The position numbers were made by a program, and so were the translations under genes. Positions 25,810-34,603 of a DNA stretch of 64,000 nucleotides are shown piece after piece. The DNA comes from Lentisphaeria bacterium (GTDB lineage Bacteria > Verrucomicrobiota > Lentisphaeria > Victivallales > Victivallaceae): the NCBI GenBank assembly GCA_017504435.1, contig JAFVRD010000021.1:1-64000 (forward strand). The letters are read 5' to 3'. Each line of letters opens with the position of its first letter. Position 1 is the first letter of the stretch. The notes under the pieces are model-generated. The model was not told where the DNA came from. It ran no database searches and was given only the letters and a program-made list of their open reading frames with translations.

Positions 25810-26465
25810 ATTTTTCTGAAAATGTCCGAAATGTGGTGTCAGCTTTGCGGCAGATCCGGATCGTGCCGGTATTGGTATTGAATGATGTCGCATCCGGCGT
25901 GAAAATGTGTGAGATTTTAGTGGAGTGCGGTTTGCCTGCTGCGGAGATAACTTTCCGTACTGCGGCTGCTGAGGAGGTGATCCGGGAGGCGGCACGCTGT
26001 TTCCCGGAACTTTATCTGGGGGCGGGAACGATTCTGAATGTCAGAGATCTGGAACGGGCTTTCGCTGCCGGAGCAAAATTTGCAGTTGCTCCCGGATTCA
26101 ATCCTGCGGTGGTGAAATCTGCGATCGCCAATGAATGGGCATTTGCCCCCGGGGTATGTACGCCGAGCGAGGTGGAACAGGCTATGGAATCAGGATGCCG
26201 TTTCCTTAAATTTTTCCCTGCAGAGGCCGCCGGAGGAGTAAAAATGATCAAATCGCTGATTGCTCCTTACAAACACATGGGAGTGGAATTCATGCCTACC
26301 GGAGGGATCACCACCGGCAATGTGGCTGAATATCTGGCGGTAAAAGAGATCGTTGCCGTCGGAGGCACCTGGCTGGGCAAAGCTGCCGATTTGGAAAGCG
26401 GCAATTTTGATGCGATCCGTGAAACAGTGAAAGCCGCTGTGACACTTAAAAATTCCCTGAATTAA
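25806..26465 (+). CDS. eda: 2-dehydro-3-deoxyphosphogluconate/4-hydroxy-2-oxoglutarate aldolase (KDPG/KHG aldolase)
   Basis: Class I aldolase splitting KDPG into pyruvate and glyceraldehyde-3-phosphate. 219 aa. Signatures: IVPVLVLNDV near 18, GLPAAEITFRT near 40, LGAGTILNV near 69, FAVAPGFNPAVV near 90, CRFLKFFPAEAAGG with the Schiff-base Lys near 134, and EFMPTGGITTGNV near 160. This places sugar-acid degradation through KDG/KDPG in this operon, consistent with tagaturonate epimerase elsewhere in the window. Whether a KDG kinase exists nearby is not seen here. Confidence 0.93.
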   Translation: MNFSENVRNVVSALRQIRIVPVLVLNDVASGVKMCEILVECGLPAAEITFRTAAAEEVIREAARCFPELYLGAGTILNVRDLERAFAAGAKFAVAPGFNPAVVKSAIANEWAFAPGVCTPSEVEQAMESGCRFLKFFPAEAAGGVKMIKSLIAPYKHMGVEFMPTGGITTGNVAEYLAVKEIVAVGGTWLGKAADLESGNFDAIRETVKAAVTLKNSLN

Positions 26466-26491
26466 AATATCAAGCAGAAAGGAACTTGAAA

Positions 26492-27106
26492 ATGAAAAAG
26501 TTGTTTTTGATCGCCGCCGTTGTTACATTTGCAGCCGGTTTTGCCGGAGAAGTTTTGCCTTCCCGGGTGAAAATTGATATCAATGGCCGTAACAATAATA
26601 CATCTTTCAGTGAGGTTTCCGTATTCGGAGGATTGAAAAATCTTCCGGCGAAGTGGGTTCCGGAAGCTGAACGCAACCGTTATCTGATTTTTGAAAGCGG
26701 CGTGTTGAATGATTCATGGCAGGAATTTGAATTTTCCTTTGTCCCGGACACCACCGGGCCGGTGCGGATGCTGGTGCGGGGCAACTGGACTCCGAAAAAC
26801 GGGATGATCCGGCTGGTCGCTTATGATAAATTCAGCTTCGCCGGATGTGCCGCTAATAATGGTGATTTTGAAACGGTCAAAAACAATACGATTTCCGGAT
26901 GGCAGCTGCGCGATATGAATATGTGCATGGATAAAGCTGATGCCGGTGACGGTAAAAATTATGTCAAGTGCTCCCATAACTATTTTATCACCCAGACTTT
27001 GCATGTCAAAGCCGGACAAAAAGTCACCATTCGTTTTGCCGCCCGTGCTGCGGAAACCATAGCTCAGCCGGAATTAACCAAAATGCGTTATGAACGCATG
27101 AAATAA
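26492..27106 (+). CDS. secreted protein homologous to the N-terminal domain of the next gene product
   Basis: 204 aa from ATG 26492 (AAAGGA upstream). Signal peptide MKKLFLIAAVVTFAAGFAG. The body is one beta-rich module that aligns throughout with residues 20-205 of the 1264-aa lyase downstream: VKIDINGR versus VRVEINGQ, LIFESGV versus LIFETAK, EFSFVPDTTGPVRMLVRGNW versus YFTFTPGKTGTVRLMLRSGW, WQLRDMNMCM versus WMLRDTNMCI, and TKMRYERMK versus TAMRYSRP. It ends just where the lyase continues into catalytic domains. No catalytic motif seen, so it is probably a carbohydrate- or surface-binding module. Arose by partial duplication. Confidence 0.75.
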   Translation: MKKLFLIAAVVTFAAGFAGEVLPSRVKIDINGRNNNTSFSEVSVFGGLKNLPAKWVPEAERNRYLIFESGVLNDSWQEFEFSFVPDTTGPVRMLVRGNWTPKNGMIRLVAYDKFSFAGCAANNGDFETVKNNTISGWQLRDMNMCMDKADAGDGKNYVKCSHNYFITQTLHVKAGQKVTIRFAARAAETIAQPELTKMRYERMK

Positions 27107-27125
27107 GTTGAAAAACGGAGTTCCC

Positions 27126-30100
27126 ATGAGAAAAATATTCAGTTTATTTATGGCATCAGCGGTATTGACTGCTTTTGCCGGACGAGTCAGGGTGGAGATC
27201 AACGGGCAGGATATTCAAATGAATTGCCGGGAGGTATCCTGTTCAAAAAATCTGCAGCGTTCAGTGGTCAGTTGGCTGCCTGAAAACAAGCAGGCTATGC
27301 ATCTGATTTTTGAAACTGCCAAAAATGCTCCCGACAAATGGGAGGAGTATTATTTTACATTCACCCCCGGAAAAACTGGAACGGTGAGATTGATGCTGAG
27401 AAGCGGTTGGACCAAAAAGCATATGGTCAGCTGGGTGCAGTATGATGATCTGAAAGTTTCCGGGACAAAGATATTCAATCCATCATTTGAAACTGTGTTC
27501 AACGGGGTCATCTCGGAATGGATGTTGCGTGATACCAATATGTGTATCGCAGGTAAAAACGCACTCAACGGTAAAAATTATATCCGTGCCGCGCATGATT
27601 TTGTCATCCTGCAGGATATTGATGTTACTGCCGGAGTTCCGGTCACGGTGAAATTTTTTGCCCGGAACGGCGGCAATGAAAAACGTCCGGAGCAGACGGC
27701 AATGCGTTATTCCCGCCCCGTCGCCGCTGAATTCGTCAAGATAAAACATCCGGCATCCTATTACCGGCTTTATAATGACCGGATGAAATATCTGCCGTTG
27801 AAAGATAAAGGGATTCTGCCGGAAATGATCGAGCATCAGCCCGCTCCTGTTCCCGGAGAAATCCCGGAATCCTGCTTCAGTGTACCGGAATCCGGATCGC
27901 TTCCGGCTGTCGATCTGGTGAAAATCCCGCTGGAATTACTGGAAGAAAACGGTGTTGCCCGTACCGCTGCTGTGCGCTACGGCATCCCGATTGCTCAAGG
28001 ACATCTTTTTGAATTGGGACATATCCGGGTCGTTGATCCTGCCGGAAAAAACGTTCCGGCTCAGTTCGCAGCAACCGGATTCTGGGCAGATAAATCAATC
28101 AAATGGCTTCTGGTACAATTTTCCGCTCCGCTGCGTGCCAATGAAAAAGTTTCTTATGCGGTGGAATACGGCAAAAAGATCGGCAAAATTTCTGCAGCCG
28201 CCGGTTCTATGCTCAAGGAAACTGCGGATAAACTTTTCATTGATACCGGCGTCCTGCAGGCTGAAATCAATAAAAAACAGTTCGCCATGCTGGAAAATAT
28301 CCGGATCAACGGCAAATATACCGGAACATTTGCCCCCGGCGGTTTGACTTTGGTCACAGAGCAGGGCAAAACATTGTCCAGCACCATGAGTGTACCGGAA
28401 AAAATCACGGTACTGCAGAACGGCAGCCGTAATCTTTCAATCAAGATCCGGGGCAAATACAGTGATGATTCACCGGGGAGTTATACGGTGGTGTTGGGAT
28501 TTACCTCCGGCAGTGGCGTGGTCGATATGGCAGTGAATCACACCAATACCTGTTTGAAAAGTGAATTTACTGACATTACCAGTTTGGGCATGAGATTGAA
28601 TACCGCCGGTAAAGTTTCCGGACTGACCATGGATGATATAAGTGTTCCGACCGGCAAACAGCTCTTCCAGAAAGAGGAATTCTGCCTCAGCATTGACGGC
28701 AAAGATCAGCAGAAATCTCTCTCCGGCGCCGGCAGTGCCGCGATCGGGCAGGGCAGGATCACGTTTGCATTGGAGAATGCCGCGTACCGTTATCCCAAAG
28801 CATTCAGCACCACAGCCGGAAGTGTCGGTTTTGAATTACTGCCGGAGATGCCGGATGCCAAATTCGGAACTCATTTGCCGGATTATCTGCAATTTCCGTT
28901 CTGTGAAGGCAAATACCGCTTGAAATGGGGCATGGGCTTTACAGAACATTTGAAAATTGACTTCAGCGGCAAAGCGAGTGCCGTACAGCTCGGGGCAATG
29001 GACATTGTACCGGTTATAGGCAGGGATTATCTGCGTTCCACCAAAGTCATTCCCGGTATCGCTCCGCAGTCAGACCGCCGTTTTGACCGTTGGGATGAGA
29101 ATGCGGTCATGGCATTTTACCGGCATATGGAAATAAAAAAACGCATCCGTGAATACGGATTCCTCAATTACGGTGACTGGTTCGGTGAACGCGGGCGCAA
29201 CTGGACCAACAATGAGTATGACCTTGCTCACGGTCTTTACATGCTCTATGCCCGCACCGGCAACCGGGATGTTTTCCGTTGGGCGGTGACCGCCGCCCGG
29301 CATCAGGCTGATGTGGATATCATCCACGCTTATCCGGATCCGTATTTCATCGGTGCCAATGCCCAGCACGGGATCGGTCACACCGGGGTGAATCATCAAC
29401 GTCATATTCAGCCGGCAAGCTGGAGTTATCCGGTGGATTATTCATTCCGCGGTGCGGCGGGACACACCTGGAGTCAGGGCATGTTGGAAACGTGGTGTTT
29501 TACCGGAGATGTACAGGTCATGGATGCGGCATTGAAGCTCGGAGAACATCTGGTGCGTTATACTGCACCGCGGCTGAAGAAACTTTCCACTCATGAACGC
29601 AGTGCCGGATGGAGCGGCAAAGCATTGCTGGCGTACTACCATGTCACGGGAGATAAAAAATATCTTGATGCGACCAAACTGCTGATCAATGTCGCATTGC
29701 GGGAGCAGAAGTTTGACAAAGGCGGAGCATGGCCCCATAAAATGCCCAAAGATCACTCCGGAGGTTTCAAAAATGCTTATGGCAATACTCCGTTTCTGAT
29801 CGGCACCCTGCTCGCCATGATGCGGGACTACCACATGATCACCGGTGATCCGGCGGTGGCACGTTCCATTATTTCCGGCGCAGGCTGGCAGCAGCGCAGC
29901 TGGGATGATAAAGCCATGGCTTTCCCCTATGCGTTGAGCTGGGACAACAAACCTTATTTTCCCCCCGGTTTTTCCGGTACCAGCAGTATTGCCACGCCGG
30001 GAGTCAGTTACCGGGCGATATTGACCGGCGACAAATACGGATTTCATATTGCCAAATCAATACTTTCCATGAATACGGTTGTCGGTATCAGTCCGATCGG

Positions 30101-30920
30101 CAAAGTTCTGTCAATGGAGCTTTGTTACACCGGCGATATCATGGAGGATATTCTCCGCTTTCAGGAGAAATATCCGGATGCAGAACCTTATGTTTTCAAC
30201 GCATCTGCGATGTTGAAAAAATTGAATAAGCATGAGCAATCTTTCAATTTGCGCGGGCCTGACCGCAAAGAATTCCGGATATTCCTTAATGCTGAGCGTG
30301 CGGATTTGACTCTGGAACGTCATCGTACCGGAGCGCGTCCGGAATGTAAACCGGCATGGAAAATGCAGATCATTGCACCTGACGGCAAAACAGTTACCGA
30401 TGTTTCCGGAGATGTCAAAGAGCAACATTACTCCGGCAAGTTCACCGTGACCGGTAAAAAAGGTGATTTTTATACTGTCATCATCAACGATGATATGACC
30501 GGGCATTGGAATGTGGTTCCGGGCAAAGACCATACCGCATTTACCAGGGTAGTTGCCGATGCTCATTTTGCAAAAGCGTCTCCGGCATGTTTATATTTTA
30601 CCGTACCGGCTGGAACCCGGGAATTCAATTTTGATATTTCCGGAGTCCACCTCGGAACATTCCGGGCATGGATCATCAAGGATGAATCAACTGAAGTCGC
30701 GCAGATTTCGGGACTTAATGACGGCAAACCGCTGCTGCCGTGGTTGAAACGTTCATCCGATCCGACCCGGCGCATTGCCGTGAAATTGCCGGAACCGCTG
30801 CCGGAAACCGCCGTATGGAAACTGCTGGTTCTTGCCGTCGGCGATATCAGGATAAATATGCAGGGCATTCCGCAATGGCTGTCGGTGGTACCGGCTGCTT
30901 ATCCGGGGAGTGGGAAGTAA
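27126..30920 (+). CDS. secreted YetA/PcRGLX-like exo-rhamnogalacturonan lyase family protein with N-terminal binding module
   Basis: 1264 aa from ATG 27126 (GGAG 6 bp upstream). Signal peptide MRKIFSLFMASAVLTAFA. Residues 20-205 are the module shared with the previous gene. From about 245 a RIFT-barrel-like region reads VDLVKIPLELLEENG, RYGIPIAQGHLFELG, ADKSIKWLLVQFSAPL, as in PcRGLX/YetA proteins (PL26-type). Residues about 640-980 form an alpha/alpha-toroid-like part with NYGDWFGERGRNWTNNEYD, GHTGVNHQRHIQPAS and GHTWSQGMLETWCFTGD, rich in His/Tyr/Arg typical of lyase sites. The C-terminal 250 residues look beta-rich. Expected to release unsaturated disaccharides from rhamnogalacturonan; specificity unproven. 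Confidence 0.72.
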   Translation: MRKIFSLFMASAVLTAFAGRVRVEINGQDIQMNCREVSCSKNLQRSVVSWLPENKQAMHLIFETAKNAPDKWEEYYFTFTPGKTGTVRLMLRSGWTKKHMVSWVQYDDLKVSGTKIFNPSFETVFNGVISEWMLRDTNMCIAGKNALNGKNYIRAAHDFVILQDIDVTAGVPVTVKFFARNGGNEKRPEQTAMRYSRPVAAEFVKIKHPASYYRLYNDRMKYLPLKDKGILPEMIEHQPAPVPGEIPESCFSVPESGSLPAVDLVKIPLELLEENGVARTAAVRYGIPIAQGHLFELGHIRVVDPAGKNVPAQFAATGFWADKSIKWLLVQFSAPLRANEKVSYAVEYGKKIGKISAAAGSMLKETADKLFIDTGVLQAEINKKQFAMLENIRINGKYTGTFAPGGLTLVTEQGKTLSSTMSVPEKITVLQNGSRNLSIKIRGKYSDDSPGSYTVVLGFTSGSGVVDMAVNHTNTCLKSEFTDITSLGMRLNTAGKVSGLTMDDISVPTGKQLFQKEEFCLSIDGKDQQKSLSGAGSAAIGQGRITFALENAAYRYPKAFSTTAGSVGFELLPEMPDAKFGTHLPDYLQFPFCEGKYRLKWGMGFTEHLKIDFSGKASAVQLGAMDIVPVIGRDYLRSTKVIPGIAPQSDRRFDRWDENAVMAFYRHMEIKKRIREYGFLNYGDWFGERGRNWTNNEYDLAHGLYMLYARTGNRDVFRWAVTAARHQADVDIIHAYPDPYFIGANAQHGIGHTGVNHQRHIQPASWSYPVDYSFRGAAGHTWSQGMLETWCFTGDVQVMDAALKLGEHLVRYTAPRLKKLSTHERSAGWSGKALLAYYHVTGDKKYLDATKLLINVALREQKFDKGGAWPHKMPKDHSGGFKNAYGNTPFLIGTLLAMMRDYHMITGDPAVARSIISGAGWQQRSWDDKAMAFPYALSWDNKPYFPPGFSGTSSIATPGVSYRAILTGDKYGFHIAKSILSMNTVVGISPIGKVLSMELCYTGDIMEDILRFQEKYPDAEPYVFNASAMLKKLNKHEQSFNLRGPDRKEFRIFLNAERADLTLERHRTGARPECKPAWKMQIIAPDGKTVTDVSGDVKEQHYSGKFTVTGKKGDFYTVIINDDMTGHWNVVPGKDHTAFTRVVADAHFAKASPACLYFTVPAGTREFNFDISGVHLGTFRAWIIKDESTEVAQISGLNDGKPLLPWLKRSSDPTRRIAVKLPEPLPETAVWKLLVLAVGDIRINMQGIPQWLSVVPAAYPGSGK

Positions 30921-30924
30921 ACGT

Positions 30925-31926
30925 ATGAAAATCGTACTTGTCGGCTGTTTCGGACATATCGGGTATGTGTTCCGGGGATTGGAGAGAGTTCCGTCTGTGG
31001 AGATCGCTGCGGTTGCTTCCGGCAGTGAAGCTCCGGCAGATGTATTGACCTCTCTTTGCCTGGAACATGGACAACATCCGGTGGTTTACCGTGATTGGCA
31101 GCAAATGTTTGATGAAGTGCAGCCGGATGTCGCGTGTATTGACGGGCCGTTTGACAAACATGCGGAAATGGCGGCATATGCACTGGCACATGGGATACAT
31201 GTTTTTTGTGAAAAACCCATTGCATTGGATTTTGCACAATTGGCGATGGTCAGATCGGCATGGCTTGAATCCGGAAAACATATCCGTTCCATGGTGGGAT
31301 TGCGGTATGCGGACGCGTTTCTGCACGCTTATAAACTGGTGGATTCCGGGGCAGTGGGCAAAATCAAATTTATCCGCACCCAGAAATCCTATAAATTGGG
31401 CCGGCGGCCGGATTTTTATAAAGTAAGAAAATCTTACGGCGGCACGATACCGTGGGTGGGCAGTCATGCGGTGGATTGGATAATGTTTTACTCCCAAGCG
31501 GCATTTTCTGCAGTTACCGCTTATCATGATGCTGATGACAACTGCGGTCACGGGGATTTGGAAATGGTCGGGCATGCTCTGTTCAAAATGGATAACGGTG
31601 TTATTGCCGATGCCGGGATAGATTATTTGCGTCCGGCAGCAGCTTCAACTCACGGTGATGACCGGGTACGTATCGCCGGTACATCCGGAGTTCTGGAAGT
31701 GCGCGGAGGCAAAATATATCTGATCAACGGCGATGGAGAGCAGGAGATCGTACCGCCTCCTGCCGACCGGGATGTGTTTTCAGATTTTATTTTGGAATTG
31801 ACCACCGGAAGACCCGCACTGGTCACTGATGCACAGACTTTTGCGCTAACTTACGCAGTATTGCTGGCACGGGAAAGTGCCGACCGTGGAAAAACTTTGG
31901 AATTCACAGGATTTGAGAGATCATGA
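30925..31926 (+). CDS. Gfo/Idh/MocA-family oxidoreductase 1
   Basis: NAD(P)-dependent sugar or cyclitol dehydrogenase family, 333 aa. ATG 30925 is chosen over an in-frame GTG 15 bp upstream that would overlap the lyase gene. Rossmann start MKIVLVGCFGHIGYVFRGL, catalytic-domain FCEKPIALD near 98 (the EKP lysine) and VGSHAVDW near 178 (catalytic-His region). The atypical GCFGHIG in place of GxGxxG is still compatible with binding. Overlaps the second family member by ATGA. Likely acts on the deoxy or unsaturated sugar released by the upstream lyase. Confidence 0.88.
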   Translation: MKIVLVGCFGHIGYVFRGLERVPSVEIAAVASGSEAPADVLTSLCLEHGQHPVVYRDWQQMFDEVQPDVACIDGPFDKHAEMAAYALAHGIHVFCEKPIALDFAQLAMVRSAWLESGKHIRSMVGLRYADAFLHAYKLVDSGAVGKIKFIRTQKSYKLGRRPDFYKVRKSYGGTIPWVGSHAVDWIMFYSQAAFSAVTAYHDADDNCGHGDLEMVGHALFKMDNGVIADAGIDYLRPAAASTHGDDRVRIAGTSGVLEVRGGKIYLINGDGEQEIVPPPADRDVFSDFILELTTGRPALVTDAQTFALTYAVLLARESADRGKTLEFTGFERS

Positions 31927-33026
31927 AAAAACAAATTGCCCTTATCGGAGTGACCGGTTTCGGTGCCAGTCACTTGTTCCATTTGCATAATCTGGCTGAA
32001 GCAGGATTGGTTGATATCGCAGCCGCAGTGGTTATAAATCCGGAGCAGGCGGCAGAGTCACTGGCAATACTTAAAACGCATAATACCCGTATCTATCCTG
32101 ATGCGAATGCGTTTTTTGCGGCAGAAGCCGGCCGAATCGATTTGGTTTGTCTGCCGGTCGGCATTGCCGCGCATGAACCTTTGACATTGACGGCATTGGA
32201 ACACGGGATGAATGTACTGGTGGAGAAACCGGCATCCGGTTCGGCAGAATCGGTCAAGCGGATGATCGCCGCCGAGAAAAAATCCGGAAAATTTGTTGCG
32301 GTCGGATATCAGAACGGTTATGCTCCGGAAATACATTTTATCAAACGTCTGCTGCTTTCCGGACGGCTGGGCGGGATTTGTTATTCGACCGGGATAGTCT
32401 GCTGGCCGCGGGATGATGCCTATTATCAGCGCAATGCGTGGGCGGCAAAGCGTTCGGTGAATGGTATCAAGGTGTTGGATTCTCCGTTGAACAACGCCTG
32501 CGCTCATTATATAAATCTGCTGTTGTTTCTCAACGGTTCCGGATTTGACCGCTGCGCTGCCGCAGTCAATGTTTCCGGCGAGGTGCTGCGTGCCAGACCT
32601 GAAATCGAGATGTTCGATGCCTGCGATGCAAATTATACACTTGATAATGGCAAAAACTGTCGCATCATGTTGGCGCATTGCTGTACGGAGAGAGTCAATC
32701 CCATTATCAAAATCGTTTGTGAACGCGGTACCGTCATCTGGCACGGCAATGCCGCGTGGAGCGTAACGGACAACGATAATACGGTCATTGCTTCCGGCAC
32801 GGCGGTGCATCCGGGGGAAACGATGTTCCGAACGGTGCTGTCCCGGCTTGATGATCCGGCACAAACCGTATATACGCTGGAAAATTCCCTCGCTCAGACG
32901 CAGGCAGTCGAATTGCTGGATAAAACTTTGCCTATCACTCCGGCAGAAGCCCGCTATGAAAATGGTATCTATGTGGTAGATGGACTGGTTCAAAAATATA
33001 AAACCGCCTTCGGAGGTGAAATATGA
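31923..33026 (+). CDS. Gfo/Idh/MocA-family oxidoreductase 2
   Basis: 367 aa. Starts MKKQIALIGVTGFGASHLFHLHNL (again a changed glycine loop), has VEKPASGS near 99 and a C-terminal alpha/beta sheet with DSPLNNACAHYINLLLFL near 190 where the catalytic His sits. Only weakly like the preceding gene apart from the family frame, so it is an old paralogue or independent recruit rather than a recent duplicate. Overlaps both neighbours by 4 bp (ATGA), indicating strict translational coupling. Substrate unknown. Confidence 0.87.
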   Translation: MKKQIALIGVTGFGASHLFHLHNLAEAGLVDIAAAVVINPEQAAESLAILKTHNTRIYPDANAFFAAEAGRIDLVCLPVGIAAHEPLTLTALEHGMNVLVEKPASGSAESVKRMIAAEKKSGKFVAVGYQNGYAPEIHFIKRLLLSGRLGGICYSTGIVCWPRDDAYYQRNAWAAKRSVNGIKVLDSPLNNACAHYINLLLFLNGSGFDRCAAAVNVSGEVLRARPEIEMFDACDANYTLDNGKNCRIMLAHCCTERVNPIIKIVCERGTVIWHGNAAWSVTDNDNTVIASGTAVHPGETMFRTVLSRLDDPAQTVYTLENSLAQTQAVELLDKTLPITPAEARYENGIYVVDGLVQKYKTAFGGEI

Positions 33027-33670
33027 GCGATCAACACTCTTTGCTCCGGCAGCGTTATGCTCTGATGGCTTCCGGCGTGATCAAAGCTCTGGCAAGCCGC
33101 GGTTTTGAAAGTTTTTTCTGTGCCACTGCCGCAGAAGCGGCAGCCAAAGCTGTGGAATTGATCCCTGCCACTCATACTGTTTCCTGGGGCGGGTCGGTGA
33201 CACTTGACCAGACCGGGATAAAAGAGCTTTTGCGTGAGCAGGGGTTTGAACTCATTGACCGGGATACAGCTTCGACCCCGGAGGCGCGGCAGCAATCAAT
33301 GCGGCAGGCATTGCTGTGCGGCACTTATTTATCCAGTGTCAATGCCATGACTGAAGATGGTATCATGGTCAATATCGACGGCAATTGCAACCGGATAGCA
33401 GCGATAGCTTACGGTCCGGAACAGGTCATTCTGATCGTCGGGATGAATAAAATCTGCCGGGATCTTCATGCGGCACGTCAGCGGGCGCAGACATTCGCAG
33501 CTCCAGCCAATGGTCTCCGGTTCGATCTGGAATTGCCCTGTCTGAAAACCGGCATTTGTCATGATTGCCGTTCCCCCCAGCGGATGTGCGCTCAAATCGT
33601 GGAAATGCACTCCTGCCGGATCGCCGGACGGATCAAAGTCATTTTAGTCGGAGAAGATCTCGGTTTGTGA
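33023..33670 (+). CDS. LUD-domain protein (LutC/YkgG-like)
   Basis: 215 aa. LUD fold signatures: RQRYALMASGVIKALASRGF, TVSWGGSVTLDQTGI near 57, LCGTYLSSVNAMTEDGIMVNIDGNGNR-like stretch near 96-125 (here with DGNCNR), VILIVGMNKI near 134. The C-terminal part has a cysteine group: C of LPCLKTG, then GICHDCRSPQRMCA and EMHSCRIAG, reminiscent of a metal or Fe-S site. LutA and LutB partners are absent, so this is the stand-alone type common in anaerobes, whose function is not established. Last gene of the operon; stops 3 bp from the convergent radical SAM gene. Confidence 0.85.
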   Translation: MSDQHSLLRQRYALMASGVIKALASRGFESFFCATAAEAAAKAVELIPATHTVSWGGSVTLDQTGIKELLREQGFELIDRDTASTPEARQQSMRQALLCGTYLSSVNAMTEDGIMVNIDGNCNRIAAIAYGPEQVILIVGMNKICRDLHAARQRAQTFAAPANGLRFDLELPCLKTGICHDCRSPQRMCAQIVEMHSCRIAGRIKVILVGEDLGL

Positions 33671-33673
33671 TGG

Positions 33674-34603
33674 TCATCCGGCGGTGCTGTATGTCCCGTC
33701 CTCTGCCATAGTGATCAGACGGCGTTGGGTCAGCCGGCTCAACAACGGAGCCAATTCAGTTTCCGGTATCCCGGAGACCATGGCAAGCTGGTGCATGTCA
33801 AGTTTCCGGTGCCGGAGTATTTCCAAAAGTTCTTCTTCCAACTTAGTGGATGTGGAGTGCTGCCGTTTTTCAGTCAGCGGCCGGACAGTTTCGACTTCGC
33901 AGATATGCTGTAATGCGGCGGCAAATTCGGCCAGTTTTTCCGGCGGTGTGGCAGTCAGTCCGGGAATTGCTCCGGGGCGGTCAAGGGTGTTGAGTTGAAC
34001 TGCCGCCGGAGCAATGTATTTTACCAGATCGGCAAAACGTTCAATACTTGCCGGTGAGTCATTCACTCCCGGAACAATAAAAATTTCCAATGCCATCCGG
34101 TGTGTGAATATCCGGGCAAATCCGGCAATATCTTCCACCAGCTGCTTCAAAGTTGAACCCGGTACCGGACGGTTGATGTAATGATATTCGGCTTCATTTG
34201 AGGCATCCAGCGAGGGGATCACCAAATCGACCGGCAGCAGTTCGCGGCACAGATTTTTATCTCCCAGCAGCAAGCCGTTGGTCAGTAAACAGAGCTTGAT
34301 TTCCGGGAAATCGGTTTTTATAAAAGTTATGACTTCTCCGATGCCGGAATTCAAAGTCGGCTCTCCGGCTCCGGAAAAAGTAATATAATCCGGTGGATCG
34401 ATCTGCTGTAAAACCTCCTGCAATTCAACAATAACCTCTTTTACCGGGACGTATTCTTTGCGTTTACAAGTCAGATTGGTAGTCGCTCTGGCTTCGCAAT
34501 AAATACAATCCAGCGGGCAGGTTTTGGCAGTGACCAGATCTACCCCCAGTGAAACTCCCAAACGGCGGGAGAGAATGGGGCCAAAAACATATTTACGGGT
34601 CAT
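33674..34603 (-). CDS. radical SAM protein (COG0731, TYW1-like) with C-terminal winged-helix
   Basis: 309 aa. N-terminus KYVFGPILSRRLGVSLGVDLV leads into the 4Fe-4S motif CPLDCIYC (CX3CX2C) near residue 29. TFSGAGEPTL near 94 is the SAM-binding GGE-type motif, LLTNGLLLG and LEIFIVPGVNDSP follow. Residues 240-309 look like a small winged-helix (HRKLDMHQLAMVSGIPETELAPLLSRLTQRRLI). Family relatives resemble archaeal/eukaryal wyosine enzymes, but the bacterial function is not established. Overlaps the O-antigen-ligase-like gene by 4 bp as last gene of the minus operon. Confidence 0.85.
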   Translation of the reverse strand: MTRKYVFGPILSRRLGVSLGVDLVTAKTCPLDCIYCEARATTNLTCKRKEYVPVKEVIVELQEVLQQIDPPDYITFSGAGEPTLNSGIGEVITFIKTDFPEIKLCLLTNGLLLGDKNLCRELLPVDLVIPSLDASNEAEYHYINRPVPGSTLKQLVEDIAGFARIFTHRMALEIFIVPGVNDSPASIERFADLVKYIAPAAVQLNTLDRPGAIPGLTATPPEKLAEFAAALQHICEVETVRPLTEKRQHSTSTKLEEELLEILRHRKLDMHQLAMVSGIPETELAPLLSRLTQRRLITMAEDGTYSTAG

